DNA of 36,841 nucleotides from Promethearchaeota archaeon (GTDB lineage: Archaea > Asgardarchaeota > Lokiarchaeia > Sigyniarchaeales > SOKP01): assembly GCA_019058015.1 (NCBI GenBank), contig JAHLWH010000107.1, forward strand, positions 1 to 36,841, written 5' to 3'. The translations under genes and the position numbers were made by a program. Shown here in pieces: positions 23,742 to 33,801 of the stretch. Every line of letters begins with the position of its first letter. The stretch's first letter is position 1. The notes below the pieces were generated by a model. The model did no database searches and was not told where the DNA came from. It saw nothing but the letters and a program-made list of their open reading frames with translations.

Positions 23742-25109
23742 CTAACGTAGTAAATTTTGAATCTTTTTTATTTGTTGATTTAATTTTATTAATTTCTTTT
23801 CACTTTTTTCTTTATCAAATTCAGAAGTTAATATATCCTTAATTTCAAATAAATATTTTAAAGTTTTTATATAATTTTTTTTCTTTTCTGCTTTAATTGA
23901 TTGCTCTCTTGCAAATTCTAATTCAATTTCTTTATTAAATTTTAAGATTTCTAAAATCTGAAAAGATATTTTTCCGATTTCAGCATGTGCATTATATTTT
24001 TTAGCATAAACAAGTGCCTTTTCATATTCATTTAAAGCATCTTGATACGCAGAATTTTTATTAGCAACTTCAGCTTTGTTAAGATAGAATATCATTTTTT
24101 GATGAGATTCTTCAATACTTATTGATGTGCTTTCATTTAGAACCTCTGATAATTCTTCTATCTCCAAAATTTTCCGAATTTCGTATTCTCTTTCTTGTTT
24201 TTTTTGTCTTCTTATATCAAGTTCATATCTCTGAAATTGTAAATCTTTACTAAGAATTATATTATTTCTAAGCATTTGATAAATATTCCAAAGTATTTCT
24301 TCTCTTGGTATAATTCCTAATATTCGAGCAGTTGTATCTAATATGTTTGGAATGAAAAAATATGGCTTTTCCTTTAGCAAATCATTACTATATTCAAACA
24401 CAGCTTTTTGAATGAGAGAGAAGTTGTCGATGATATTGGGAGGAATTTGAGCAGATAAAGTCTGTGGATAAATTAAATTTACTTCAAACATTTTTTCAAT
24501 CCATTTTTTAACAGATTTAAACAATTCTAGGTTACCTGTTTTTTCAAATTCTTTCAATTTATCTCCATAGATCTTTTCAAAATTTTCTATAAAATGTGAT
24601 AATAATTCTCTTAAATTAGATGAAGCACTATTATCTAGTATTAGACAGATTCTACAAAACTTACCATTCCGTAAGAGAATATTAAAATCTTTATATTGGA
24701 ATTCATAAAATTTTCTATCATGGATATCCTCAGAAGTTCGTTTTTTATCAGCTATTGTTAATTTTTCAGATGAAAATAGAACATTTGCTTGAATAAATCC
24801 TGATAATAAAGTTGCATCAATCGGGTGATCACCAACGGCCATATTATATAAAGGTATTCCATTATTTGAAAGAATTATAATATGCCTTATATTTAAAATA
24901 TCTTTATATTTTTTCCAAATATATCTATAATTCATTTCTTGTCTTTTTATATCAGAATCCTGTTCTATTGTCTCTATTTTGTCAATTATAAATTCTGCAT
25001 TTTTAAATTTTTTAAATATACATCTTGGGCAATAATCTGGATAATCTAGAGGACAAACTGATTTATCTACTCCACATTCATAACCTAAAACCAATTTAAA
25101 GTAAGTCAA
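23742..25109 (-). CDS. Zinc-motif, longin-like and helical-repeat protein
   Basis: 455 aa from TTG at 25109. The N-terminus has four cysteines (C12, C19, C27, C30), probably a small zinc site. Residues about 72-190 follow a longin/roadblock-like plan: a strand pair IRHIIILSNNGIPLYNMAVG, a helix LLSGFIQANVLFSSE, strands EFQYKDFNILLRNG and CRICLILDN, and a helix LLSHFIENFEKIYG. The C-terminal part (about 330-455) looks like TPR-type helical repeats (YQDALNEYEKALVYAKKYNAHAEIG), rich in Lys and Glu. Such a layout suggests a regulatory or scaffold protein for small GTPases at membranes. It lies 102 bases upstream of the VWA-zinc gene on the same strand. Confidence 0.55.
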   Translation of the reverse strand: MTYFKLVLGYECGVDKSVCPLDYPDYCPRCIFKKFKNAEFIIDKIETIEQDSDIKRQEMNYRYIWKKYKDILNIRHIIILSNNGIPLYNMAVGDHPIDATLLSGFIQANVLFSSEKLTIADKKRTSEDIHDRKFYEFQYKDFNILLRNGKFCRICLILDNSASSNLRELLSHFIENFEKIYGDKLKEFEKTGNLELFKSVKKWIEKMFEVNLIYPQTLSAQIPPNIIDNFSLIQKAVFEYSNDLLKEKPYFFIPNILDTTARILGIIPREEILWNIYQMLRNNIILSKDLQFQRYELDIRRQKKQEREYEIRKILEIEELSEVLNESTSISIEESHQKMIFYLNKAEVANKNSAYQDALNEYEKALVYAKKYNAHAEIGKISFQILEILKFNKEIELEFAREQSIKAEKKKNYIKTLKYLFEIKDILTSEFDKEKSEKKLIKLNQQIKKIQNLLR

Positions 25110-25363
25110 TTAATCAACCCTTAATTAATTGTTCAGTTATTTTATATTAACAGTTTAAATCTTACAATATTATTAACATTTATTTTTTCTTTTATATTTA
25201 AAGGAATCTCTGAGATTTTAATATATAAATTGAAAATTTAATAATTTGTTGCAATACGTAATATATTTTCTATTGAATTAGAAATAACAACGAATTTAAT
25301 ATGAATTTTCATTTAATAAATTTTAAAATCTAAGGATATTTTAATTTTTTATAAATTAAATAA

Positions 25364-28300
25364 ATGGTAATACAAGTGAATATCAAAAAATCAAAATTGG
25401 AATGTATCTTTTTGGTCATAATTTTAACATTTTTAATTTTGAATTCTTTGATAATAACTCCTAACAATTTAACTTTTCAAAATAATGAGAATTCTCTTGA
25501 TTCTCCAATTAAATATAAAAAGGATAATCCGACAATGTCTCAAACCGATTTGGACAATCCAATTTATGGAGATGGATTAAATCAAACGGTAAGAGCATAT
25601 ATGAAAAATATCTCGACCTCAATAATGACTAATGGTTCTTTTAATATCACTGCACCTAATTTAAACTCGAAATTGACAGCTGGTGAATTTAATTTCACAT
25701 TTGATCGAAATTATAATACTACATATGAAATCGAAGATGATTCTGTATATGATTATCCAATTATTAAATTTCCGTTTGATAATGCAACAGAGAATTTAAT
25801 TAGTGGTAACAACATTTCGGGTGGGATAGCGGAGATTACAGATGATAATCCTTCATCATATTGGAAAATAAATTCTACATCTTCTCCTGGTGTTATTAAT
25901 TTTACAATTACTGCCAATTTTTCCAGTTCAAAAGATTTATTCTCTTTTAATTATTATAATATTAGTAGAATTGATGTAGATTTTACAATTAACTTAACAA
26001 AAGATGTTTATCTAACTGTTAAAATTTGGGATAGACTTGAGGATATATGGAATAATATCTCGTCAGATATCTTTATAAATAGTTCAGATTTAAATGAAAA
26101 GACAATAAATCTGGACATAATTAATAAAAATTTGAGATATATAAACTCTACAGGATATAGTATTTTTCAATTTTACTTTAGAAATACTATGGATAGTTTC
26201 AATTTGAGTTTTTATGAATTCGACGCTTTTGCTTCTTCAGTTTATGAATTACCAATCACCAACATGACTTATGTTGCATTAGAATTTGATTTAAGAGGAA
26301 ATGCAACCATAAATGGTTTTCAAACATGGATAAGATCTTTAAATTTATCAGCAGCCAATAATTCAAAATTAGTTATTTCACTTTATCGAGCAAATGCTAC
26401 AGTCCTAAGAAGCCAAATAAACGATGATTCTTCCCCAGCGGAAAATATTTTAATTAAACCAGAAATTTTTATTGATTCTATTGAAATATTGAATTATACT
26501 AATGATTCAATAGTAAATTTTAGTTTTACTACACCGATAACAAATCTTAATGTAAGTAATTATTTTTTTGTAATAAAATCAAACATTAGCACGGACGCCT
26601 TTCATTTAATGATTTTACCACAGACGGCTCCACCACCTCAAGGTTTTGATCCTGATCAGAAAAATAATCATTTATTACTTAAAACCGAAACCGATGGCTC
26701 TTCTTGGGTAAAATGTCAAGAGTTAACTTATGGACAGTTTGATGCAAGTCCTTTTATTATTAATGTAACCCGTGGATGGATACCTAATGATATTTTAAAT
26801 ATAACTATAGAAAATAAAACATTATCAAACATGGAAATTAGCATCTATCCATATAATCAATCTTCAACATACATTTGGGGTTTAGGACAATGGATAGGAG
26901 AATTTGAAGAACCAATAAATACATCAAAAGGTGCAAAATTTGAAGTTGTTTTGAATTGGAATAAAAATATTACATCTCACCTATTTTTTAGTGTTTCGTA
27001 CTCTGTAACAGCTTATTCATTAGAAACTGCTACTGCACATTATAACTGCACGTATGACGATCTTCCAAAATGGGAGTTGAACTATACATTTAATAATGAA
27101 AGGAGCTATTTCATCACTAATTGGTCGTTTTTGGAATTTTGGTATATATATCCTTCATATTGGACACCATATGATTTAATCTGTGCAGATTATAAATCAA
27201 AATATGATGTAAATTCTTCAGGCACATTAATTGAAAATGGTTCCTTCGGTAAATATGTTGTTCAAAATAATACAATTATCAATACCACAAATCCAAATCA
27301 TAGTGGGAATTATTCTCTAAAATTAACCAGTTTTAATTGTATTTACAATATGACATCTTATTTAAATTTTAATGATTCATATTATTGGCCAACTAATGGT
27401 TTTATGTTGGGTGATAATGTCTCAATAAGTCTAAATGTTCAAGATCATGATGTGAAACCAGTTTCTGATGGAATTGCCAATGCAAGTTTATTTTTACCGA
27501 ATGGTACAAAATTAATTAATTGGAACCTTTCGGATTCTAAAGGAGTAATTGATAATACTTTTGATGTTACAACTTATAATTTCGATAATTCGAATATTTT
27601 TAATTCGACCTTTTCAAACAAAAAAGGTTCTTACACAATTGGTTTCTTTTGGGAAAATGGAACTGCAATAGGCTACAAGAAAAAAACTTTCTATTTATCA
27701 GATTATGACTTTAATATAATTGATTGCACATATGATAAAGAGGAAGGAGGAAATATTTTTGAGGGAAATCTAATTAGGGCTGACACTGACTTAACTAATT
27801 ACTCTCTATTAATTGCAACTGTTAATGAATCAAAGAACATTAATACATTTACAATTAATAATACAATCTCTGAACATTTTTCAAATGATGATAATTTGAT
27901 TGTAGAAATTACTAATTTCCTTCAAAATGAAACGATCATAAGCCCAGGTGAAGATATTTCTTTTAAGATTAATGTAAAAAATAAAGATTTATATTTTCCT
28001 TTTAATGTAAGATTGTCTATTCAATTAGTTTCACCCATTAATCTAAATTGGATTATGACTGAAGTAAATACTCCTAATCAATTATTAAATTTTACAGGAA
28101 CACCTAATGATTCATTTGAATTTAATTATAACATAACTTTTATTAATAAAAATCCAGATGGGACATGGTACGGAATAAATTCACCTATTAGACTTGGTGG
28201 TTGTCAAACAAAAGTTAAAGTATTTATTGAAAATGAATTTTGTGGTTCTTGGATAAATAATGATTATTCAATTATAATAAATGATAATGAAACTGTTTTT

Positions 28301-29386
28301 GAAGGGGAGATTCTTTCTTTTAAATACTTAGAAGATTTAACATCAAGAGGGTTAGCCCTCAATTTTAATAGAGATGAATTTAATATGCCAGGAATTACGT
28401 CTTTTTTCATGAATATAATAGATGAATACTACATGAGTACATTTAATCAAATTAATGAATCATTCTCGTTTAAACTTGATAGCAGTTTTAAAAACTTATC
28501 AGTTAATCCTAGTGAAATTACTTGGAGTAATAAATTTAATTTAACAGCATATTTACAAACGGAGAATGCACAACCTCTAGAGGATAAGGAAATTAACTAT
28601 TACTTCTTAAACTCTAACAATGAATGGCAAGAACTTTTAGGACCCGATGGAGATAATTATGATAGTACAGATATAAATGGAAGGACAATTGTTGAGGTAG
28701 ATTCAAATCAATTCTTGAAAAATTCATCTGGAAAAATTAAATTGAATTGGACAGGAAATCCATATATATTATCTTCTGAAATTAATTATTCTTTTAATTT
28801 TATTATTTTTTCAAACGAAATTGTTGTAGAATTTTCGACAAATAATACAATATTTTTGCGAAATAAAGAAAATCAGATAAATATTAAAATAAAAAATGTT
28901 GGTACGTCTATACTTACAGATATTAACATTACATTAATATCAAAATTTTCCTATTCAATATCCAAATACAATAATTATGAATTAAATTATCTCGAACCAC
29001 AAGAAACTACTGAAATATCCTATAAAATTTTTATTCCTAATATAGAAGATAATAATATTACTATTTTAAGCAATATTTCTTTTAATACTTTACAAACTAA
29101 TGAAAAAGATGAATTACAATTTTTTCTTACATATGATTTAGATAGTGAATCTCCCTTTACTCAGATTATACAATTATCAATATTATTTCTTTTTATTGGT
29201 ATTAGCTTGTTTTATGTATTAGCTCTCTTATATAGAATAAGAATAAACAAAAAGATAGAAGAAATTTTTGAAAAACCTCCTGAAAGAAAAAGGAAGGGTA
29301 AATATGTGAAAGTTTCTGAATTACGAGCAAAAGAAATAGAGAAAAAAGATTTAGATGAGCTTCTTAAAGAAGAAAAGATAAAATGA
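25364..29386 (+). CDS. Giant sequon-rich surface protein anchored by one helix
   Basis: 1340 aa, the largest gene here. An N-terminal hydrophobic segment (about 13-33) acts as signal peptide or anchor. About 1230 extracellular residues follow, rich in Asn, Ser, Thr and Ile, with more than 40 N-x-S/T sequons by eye and predicted beta-sandwich domains, including CARDB/Ig-like stretches near residues 845-900 (SFKINVKNKDLYFPF) and 1160-1240 (INIKIKNVGTSILTDINI). One membrane helix at about 1268-1290 and a basic cytoplasmic tail of about 45 residues close the protein. Archaeal surface proteins are N-glycosylated, so this is likely a heavily glycosylated envelope or adhesion protein. No enzyme motif is seen. 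Confidence 0.8.
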   Translation: MVIQVNIKKSKLECIFLVIILTFLILNSLIITPNNLTFQNNENSLDSPIKYKKDNPTMSQTDLDNPIYGDGLNQTVRAYMKNISTSIMTNGSFNITAPNLNSKLTAGEFNFTFDRNYNTTYEIEDDSVYDYPIIKFPFDNATENLISGNNISGGIAEITDDNPSSYWKINSTSSPGVINFTITANFSSSKDLFSFNYYNISRIDVDFTINLTKDVYLTVKIWDRLEDIWNNISSDIFINSSDLNEKTINLDIINKNLRYINSTGYSIFQFYFRNTMDSFNLSFYEFDAFASSVYELPITNMTYVALEFDLRGNATINGFQTWIRSLNLSAANNSKLVISLYRANATVLRSQINDDSSPAENILIKPEIFIDSIEILNYTNDSIVNFSFTTPITNLNVSNYFFVIKSNISTDAFHLMILPQTAPPPQGFDPDQKNNHLLLKTETDGSSWVKCQELTYGQFDASPFIINVTRGWIPNDILNITIENKTLSNMEISIYPYNQSSTYIWGLGQWIGEFEEPINTSKGAKFEVVLNWNKNITSHLFFSVSYSVTAYSLETATAHYNCTYDDLPKWELNYTFNNERSYFITNWSFLEFWYIYPSYWTPYDLICADYKSKYDVNSSGTLIENGSFGKYVVQNNTIINTTNPNHSGNYSLKLTSFNCIYNMTSYLNFNDSYYWPTNGFMLGDNVSISLNVQDHDVKPVSDGIANASLFLPNGTKLINWNLSDSKGVIDNTFDVTTYNFDNSNIFNSTFSNKKGSYTIGFFWENGTAIGYKKKTFYLSDYDFNIIDCTYDKEEGGNIFEGNLIRADTDLTNYSLLIATVNESKNINTFTINNTISEHFSNDDNLIVEITNFLQNETIISPGEDISFKINVKNKDLYFPFNVRLSIQLVSPINLNWIMTEVNTPNQLLNFTGTPNDSFEFNYNITFINKNPDGTWYGINSPIRLGGCQTKVKVFIENEFCGSWINNDYSIIINDNETVFEGEILSFKYLEDLTSRGLALNFNRDEFNMPGITSFFMNIIDEYYMSTFNQINESFSFKLDSSFKNLSVNPSEITWSNKFNLTAYLQTENAQPLEDKEINYYFLNSNNEWQELLGPDGDNYDSTDINGRTIVEVDSNQFLKNSSGKIKLNWTGNPYILSSEINYSFNFIIFSNEIVVEFSTNNTIFLRNKENQINIKIKNVGTSILTDINITLISKFSYSISKYNNYELNYLEPQETTEISYKIFIPNIEDNNITILSNISFNTLQTNEKDELQFFLTYDLDSESPFTQIIQLSILFLFIGISLFYVLALLYRIRINKKIEEIFEKPPERKRKGKYVKVSELRAKEIEKKDLDELLKEEKIK

Positions 29387-29419
29387 GCATATAAATACGA
29401 TAAAAAATATAAGAAAAAA

Positions 29420-29776
29420 TTATTGATTACTTAAAACATTAATCAGGTTACGCCTTATTAGTGCCAATGAAGATAATGCATCATTTCCAGCTAAAGCAAT
29501 TAAAATTAATTGTTCTGATCCAACCAATATTAAAAATCCATCTTCTAAAGTAAGAGTAATATTTTGTAATTTACCTTTTGAAATATCTGTTCCGACCTCA
29601 TCACAATTCTTAATAATATTAACACAGTCTAATGCAATTTTCTTGTGGTCCATTTCTGTTAACGTTTGACCAATAATTATATTACCTTGATTATCCGCTG
29701 CGATCAATCCTTCACATACCTCAACAGCATCCATCAAACTTGCAAGAGATTGTTCGAGTTTTTCTTTATCAACCAT
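29420..29776 (-). CDS. Roadblock/LC7 domain protein
   Basis: 118 aa, the size of a single roadblock domain. The pattern helix (LEQSLASLMDAV), strand pair (VCEGLIAADNQGNIIIGQTL), helix, strands (NITLTLEDGFLILVGSEQLILIALA) and last helix (SSLALIRRNLINVL) is typical. Roadblock proteins dimerise and regulate small GTPases (MglB for MglA; Ragulator for Rag GTPases). Asgard genomes have many. A second roadblock-like gene lies 241 bases upstream on the same strand, so the two could form a heterodimer. Confidence 0.85.
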   Translation of the reverse strand: MVDKEKLEQSLASLMDAVEVCEGLIAADNQGNIIIGQTLTEMDHKKIALDCVNIIKNCDEVGTDISKGKLQNITLTLEDGFLILVGSEQLILIALAGNDALSSLALIRRNLINVLSNQ

Positions 29777-30017
29777 TTATTTGACACTTCAATTTTTATT
29801 TTCTATAAAACCCTTAATACATTTTAAAGGAATATAATAATATATTAATACCTTTATTTTAATTTAAAATTTTATCTAAGAAGGCATTTTAGTTCAAAAT
29901 TTCAAATTCAAAATAATTGAAAATTTTCACAAAAACTCATCTTTATTATATAGAATCAGTTTTTATATAAAAAACATAATTGTGAAATGGAATTTTTTAA
30001 AAAGTTTAAATATACTT

Positions 30018-30302
30018 TTATTTTAAAACTATTAGAATAAACATATCTTCTTTTGCGACCATTACCTCGCCTTTACTAGTTTCCAGTCTGATAAATTTTA
30101 GATCTCCTTCTTGAAGGGACTTAACACATTGTTCTCCTTTTCCAATAAGAGAAGTTATATAAGCACTCACATTTTCAGCAATTTCTATATCAAGATTACT
30201 TTTAATTGGAAGACCATTAGAATCTGCGATGATAACGCCACGAACTCCTTCCTTTTCTTCAAATCGTCTTATTATGGCTTTTATTGCTTTTGAATCAATC
30301 AT
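30018..30302 (-). CDS. Roadblock/LC7 domain protein, short
   Basis: 94 aa: helix IKAIIRRFEEKEG, strands VRGVIIADSNGLPIKSNL, helix IAENVSAYITSLIGKG, and strands LKFIRLETSKGEVMVAKEDMFILIVL. The last helix of a standard roadblock domain is missing, giving the short form that also occurs in archaea. Likely a dimerising regulator of a small GTPase. The 241-base gap to the downstream roadblock gene is AT-rich and probably holds a separate promoter for that gene. Confidence 0.75.
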   Translation of the reverse strand: MIDSKAIKAIIRRFEEKEGVRGVIIADSNGLPIKSNLDIEIAENVSAYITSLIGKGEQCVKSLQEGDLKFIRLETSKGEVMVAKEDMFILIVLK

Positions 30303-30469
30303 TGTTAAAAAGACCTAATCTATTTTAAAAAATATCTTTGTTAAATTTAATATTACGCAGATATTATTTATTTATTTTATTTTTTTTATATATCTTTTTA
30401 ATAAGAGAATTTAAATTTAAATCTTCACTTAAAAACAATTTTGTATGAACTGATCTTGGTTTTCTAATA

Positions 30470-31369
30470 ATGGAAAAGGTTCCAAATCGCATAATAAATC
30501 AGTCTTTATTAAATAAAGAAAATATTGACTTAATGAATGAATTTTCTGCAAATCAAAATTATAATCTTCTTTTAAATGAAATGAGTTTAAAAAAAATTAT
30601 TAGAAGAAATATTTGGAATTGCCATTTAGATTCTATGCTAATAAACTATATTAACGATATCAAGCAAGAAAAAGAAGAAATTAATTTCCGTAAAAGTGGT
30701 AAAATACTATTTTCATCATCTTATTTACTCAAAGCAAAAACCAAACGTATCATAAATGATTCACTTGATACACAATATAGTATCGAAGAAATGGAGGAAA
30801 TAAATGAAAATAATTTTGAAGATGAAATTTTTGATGGTTATGTTGAAAAAACTGATGTTAATAGGCATTTAGACTTAAGAACAATAAATCAAAAAATAAA
30901 TAATAATGAAATCTGCCTGAAATCACCAAAAAATATGGTTTATAAAGCGATTAATTTAAATGATTTAGCTCTAGCATTAACAGAAGTAATGAAAATCAAA
31001 GGTAAAGAAAAAATATCAAGAAAACCAAAAGGTAATATTAAGGAACAAATTAGCTTTCTTCCTAAAAGTCTTATTGAAAATAATAATAAAAAACGAGAAA
31101 ATCTAAATATAAGAATTCAAAAGTTTTATAATAAACTCTTAAAAGTATATGATAATGAACCAATATCTTTCCTAGATTTACTTAATAAGCCAAATAGGCA
31201 GAGCTTAGTCGATTTATTGATATATATCTTATATCTGTGTAATAGAAAAAAGATAAAAATTTGGCAAAGAGTTTCTCAAGAAAACATTAATGATGAACAA
31301 GAATCTAAAAGTGAAAATTATGAAAATTTAGATAATGATACCAACATCTATATCTCTCCAGTCTTATAA
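30470..31369 (+). CDS. scpA: Kleisin, ScpA-like SMC partner
   Basis: 299 aa. The N-terminal domain has the kleisin pattern that binds the SMC neck: NIWNCHLDSMLINYINDI, then FRKSGKILFSSSYLLKAKTKRI, matching ScpA 'dPwdidi..l...' and 'f..sGk.ll.aa.LL..Ks..l'. The middle is a charged, disordered linker. The C-terminus ISFLDLLNKPNRQSLVDLLIYILYL, then KKIKIWQ, matches the winged-helix that binds the SMC head. It closes the SMC ring in chromosome organisation. No smc or scpB gene is adjacent. Confidence 0.75.
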   Translation: MEKVPNRIINQSLLNKENIDLMNEFSANQNYNLLLNEMSLKKIIRRNIWNCHLDSMLINYINDIKQEKEEINFRKSGKILFSSSYLLKAKTKRIINDSLDTQYSIEEMEEINENNFEDEIFDGYVEKTDVNRHLDLRTINQKINNNEICLKSPKNMVYKAINLNDLALALTEVMKIKGKEKISRKPKGNIKEQISFLPKSLIENNNKKRENLNIRIQKFYNKLLKVYDNEPISFLDLLNKPNRQSLVDLLIYILYLCNRKKIKIWQRVSQENINDEQESKSENYENLDNDTNIYISPVL

Positions 31370-31468
31370 TTAACTTTATTTATAAAATTGTTTATAGAAA
31401 AGATATATTTATCTACTTTCTAATATATTCATATAATTTAATTTAATAAAATGGATTTATAGTTTAAC

Positions 31469-33061
31469 GTGACTCTTGGCTATTTTGGACTCGTTTTACA
31501 TGCTCATATTCCTTATTGTAAAAAGTCTGGAGTGTGGCCAGCCGGAGAAATTTGGTTAAATGAAGCTCTGATGGAGAGCTATATTCCCTTCTTGAATATA
31601 TTACGAGAATTAAAAGAAGGTGGAATAAAGACTGCTATTACCGTTAATATTACACCGATTTTAGCCGAACAACTGGTTGACGAATATATGAAACAACGTT
31701 TCTCTGAGTACTTGGAAGACTGGATAAATCGAGCGAAATCAGATGTAAAACGATTCGACAACCACCAAGAAAGGAAAAAAATTGCAGAATTCTACTTAAA
31801 AAACTATGAGAAAGTTCGACACACCTATTATCATAATTATTATAGTGATATTTTAGGCACATTTAAATGGCTACAAAAAGAAGGGATGATCGAAGTAATA
31901 ACTAGTGGAGCTACTCACGGATTTTTACCGCTGATGGAAAGCGATTCGGGAGTTTTTTCACAAATTCAAATTGGTGTGGATACATACAAAAAATATTTCA
32001 ACAAGGACCCCATAGGATTTTGGCTTCCAGAATGTGCTTACAGACCTAAAGAATTAAAAGATGGGACAGTTAGAGAAAGCTTAGATTATTGGTTAAATAA
32101 CTCTGGTCTGAAGTATTTTTTCGTGGATACTCACGGAATACTAAACGCTGAAATTCTCGAGAAAAAAAACGATATTGGACTACATACTAATTTCGGTTAC
32201 AAATTAGAGAGCGGAGTTTCAGTTTTCGGGCGAAATGAAAACACTGGAAGACAAGTGTGGGACGCAAAAATTGGATATCCTGGGGATCCTGCCTATAGAG
32301 AGTTTCACAGAAAAGACCACGAATCTGGCTTAAATTATTGGAGAATTACGGGAAAAGATATTAATTACCAAAATAAATTCCTTTATAACCCTTTTGATGC
32401 TAATAAAACAGTTCAAAACCAAGCAAATCATTTTATTGCACTCTTAAATCAAGAAATCCCTCTCTTCTATGAAAATTTTAATAAAAAGGGACTAATATTG
32501 TCCCCCTACGATTTTGAGCTCTACGGGCACTGGTGGATAGAGGGGATTGCTTGGCTGAAAAAAGTGTTCGAATTAGTCTCTGAAAGTGAAAATATAGGCA
32601 TGACAACAATTTTTGATTATGTTTCGAAATTTGAAGATGAGTTTTCAATCATTAAAATGGGACAGAGCAGTTGGGGAGAGGGCGGTCATTATCAAGTGTG
32701 GAAAAATAAGGAGCATATCTGGATTTGGACATATATAAACTCAAGCATTATAGAATTCGAAAAAATATTGGAAGCAAATCCCAATCCTGACGAATGGGGT
32801 AGAAGAATTTTTAAGCAAATGGCGAGAGAAATACTTTTAATGCAAGGGAGTGATTGGCCCTTTCTACTTTATACTAAACAAGCTAAAGACTATGCAAATC
32901 AGAGATTTCATAATCATCATCAAAGATTTAACAAATTGTTATGGGTTGCAAAAGATTTGAAAGATAAAACTAGAATTAGTATTCAAGAATTAGAAGCAAT
33001 AGAAACTATTGATACTTGTTTTCAGGATATCAATATTAATTACTTTAAGAAAATCCAGTAA
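31469..33061 (+). CDS. Glycoside hydrolase family 57, branching-enzyme-like
   Basis: 530 aa from GTG at 31469. Family 57 landmarks: LVLHAHIPY (9-16, conserved His11 and His13), nucleophile E188 in GFWLPECAY, and the acid D348 in LSPYDFELYGHWW. Length, the WLPECAYRP form and the C-terminal helical part fit the 1,4-alpha-glucan branching enzymes of archaea (TK1436 type) better than amylopullulanases. Such an enzyme would make alpha-1,6 branches in glycogen-like storage polysaccharide in the cytoplasm; no signal peptide is present. No glycogen synthase gene is in the window, so branching rather than amylase activity is an inference. Confidence 0.85.
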   Translation: MTLGYFGLVLHAHIPYCKKSGVWPAGEIWLNEALMESYIPFLNILRELKEGGIKTAITVNITPILAEQLVDEYMKQRFSEYLEDWINRAKSDVKRFDNHQERKKIAEFYLKNYEKVRHTYYHNYYSDILGTFKWLQKEGMIEVITSGATHGFLPLMESDSGVFSQIQIGVDTYKKYFNKDPIGFWLPECAYRPKELKDGTVRESLDYWLNNSGLKYFFVDTHGILNAEILEKKNDIGLHTNFGYKLESGVSVFGRNENTGRQVWDAKIGYPGDPAYREFHRKDHESGLNYWRITGKDINYQNKFLYNPFDANKTVQNQANHFIALLNQEIPLFYENFNKKGLILSPYDFELYGHWWIEGIAWLKKVFELVSESENIGMTTIFDYVSKFEDEFSIIKMGQSSWGEGGHYQVWKNKEHIWIWTYINSSIIEFEKILEANPNPDEWGRRIFKQMAREILLMQGSDWPFLLYTKQAKDYANQRFHNHHQRFNKLLWVAKDLKDKTRISIQELEAIETIDTCFQDININYFKKIQ

Positions 33062-33064
33062 AAA

Positions 33065-33688
33065 TTATAAAAAATAATTTTTAAATAAATTCATTGTACG
33101 TTCCTCTCCAATTGTAGTATTCCCCATATGCCCAGGAAATATAATAAAATTATCGGAAAGGTCAATATTATACATAATTTTATTTCTAATACTTTCAAAT
33201 AAGAGTTTTTGATTACCACCTTCAAAATCGGATCTGCCAATACTCCTTCTAAAAATCAAATCTCCAGAAAATAAGATTCCATCAACTGGAAAATTTTTAT
33301 AAAATTTAACACCCTTAGTATAAAAACATAAACTTCCTGGACTATGCCCTGGAGTTTCTAATATATGAAGATCAAATTCGCCCACTTTGATTATATCACC
33401 TTCATTAAGCCATCTACTTGCTTCTTTTTTCACTATTCTTTTATCTTTTTCATTATATATTAATGGAATATGATAAGTTCTAATGAGAGCTCGCATTGCC
33501 CTTGTATGATCAAAATGCCCATGAGTGAGTAAAATTGCGATTGGAATTAAAGAATTATTATCAACAATAGTTTTTATTCGATCGGGTTCTCCTCCTGGAT
33601 CTATAATTACTACTTCTTTGGATTTTTCTGAACCAAATATATAACAGTTTGTAGCCAACATTCCCACGATTAGCTTTTCAAGAATCAT
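33065..33688 (-). CDS. MBL-fold metallo-hydrolase, glyoxalase II-like
   Basis: 207 aa from ATG at 33688 (TTG at 33697 is possible). Metal-binding motifs: THGHFDH (about 55-61), ETPGHSPGS (about 108-116), FSGDLIF (about 137-143) and FPGHMGNTTIGEE near the C-terminus. The arrangement is that of the small hydroxyacylglutathione-hydrolase-like group, which cleaves thioesters or related bonds using two metal ions. The true substrate in archaea of this kind is unknown. It converges on the GH57 gene with three bases between. Confidence 0.85.
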   Translation of the reverse strand: MILEKLIVGMLATNCYIFGSEKSKEVVIIDPGGEPDRIKTIVDNNSLIPIAILLTHGHFDHTRAMRALIRTYHIPLIYNEKDKRIVKKEASRWLNEGDIIKVGEFDLHILETPGHSPGSLCFYTKGVKFYKNFPVDGILFSGDLIFRRSIGRSDFEGGNQKLLFESIRNKIMYNIDLSDNFIIFPGHMGNTTIGEERTMNLFKNYFL

Positions 33689-33801
33689 AAATCTCAAAAT
33701 TAACTGAAGGTTATTAATTTTTTTATAATTTTCTAGAAATCATCAAATTTCTAAGAACGTTGTTAAATAAACGAAAAAAAATAAGGAAATAAAAGAAAAA
33801 T

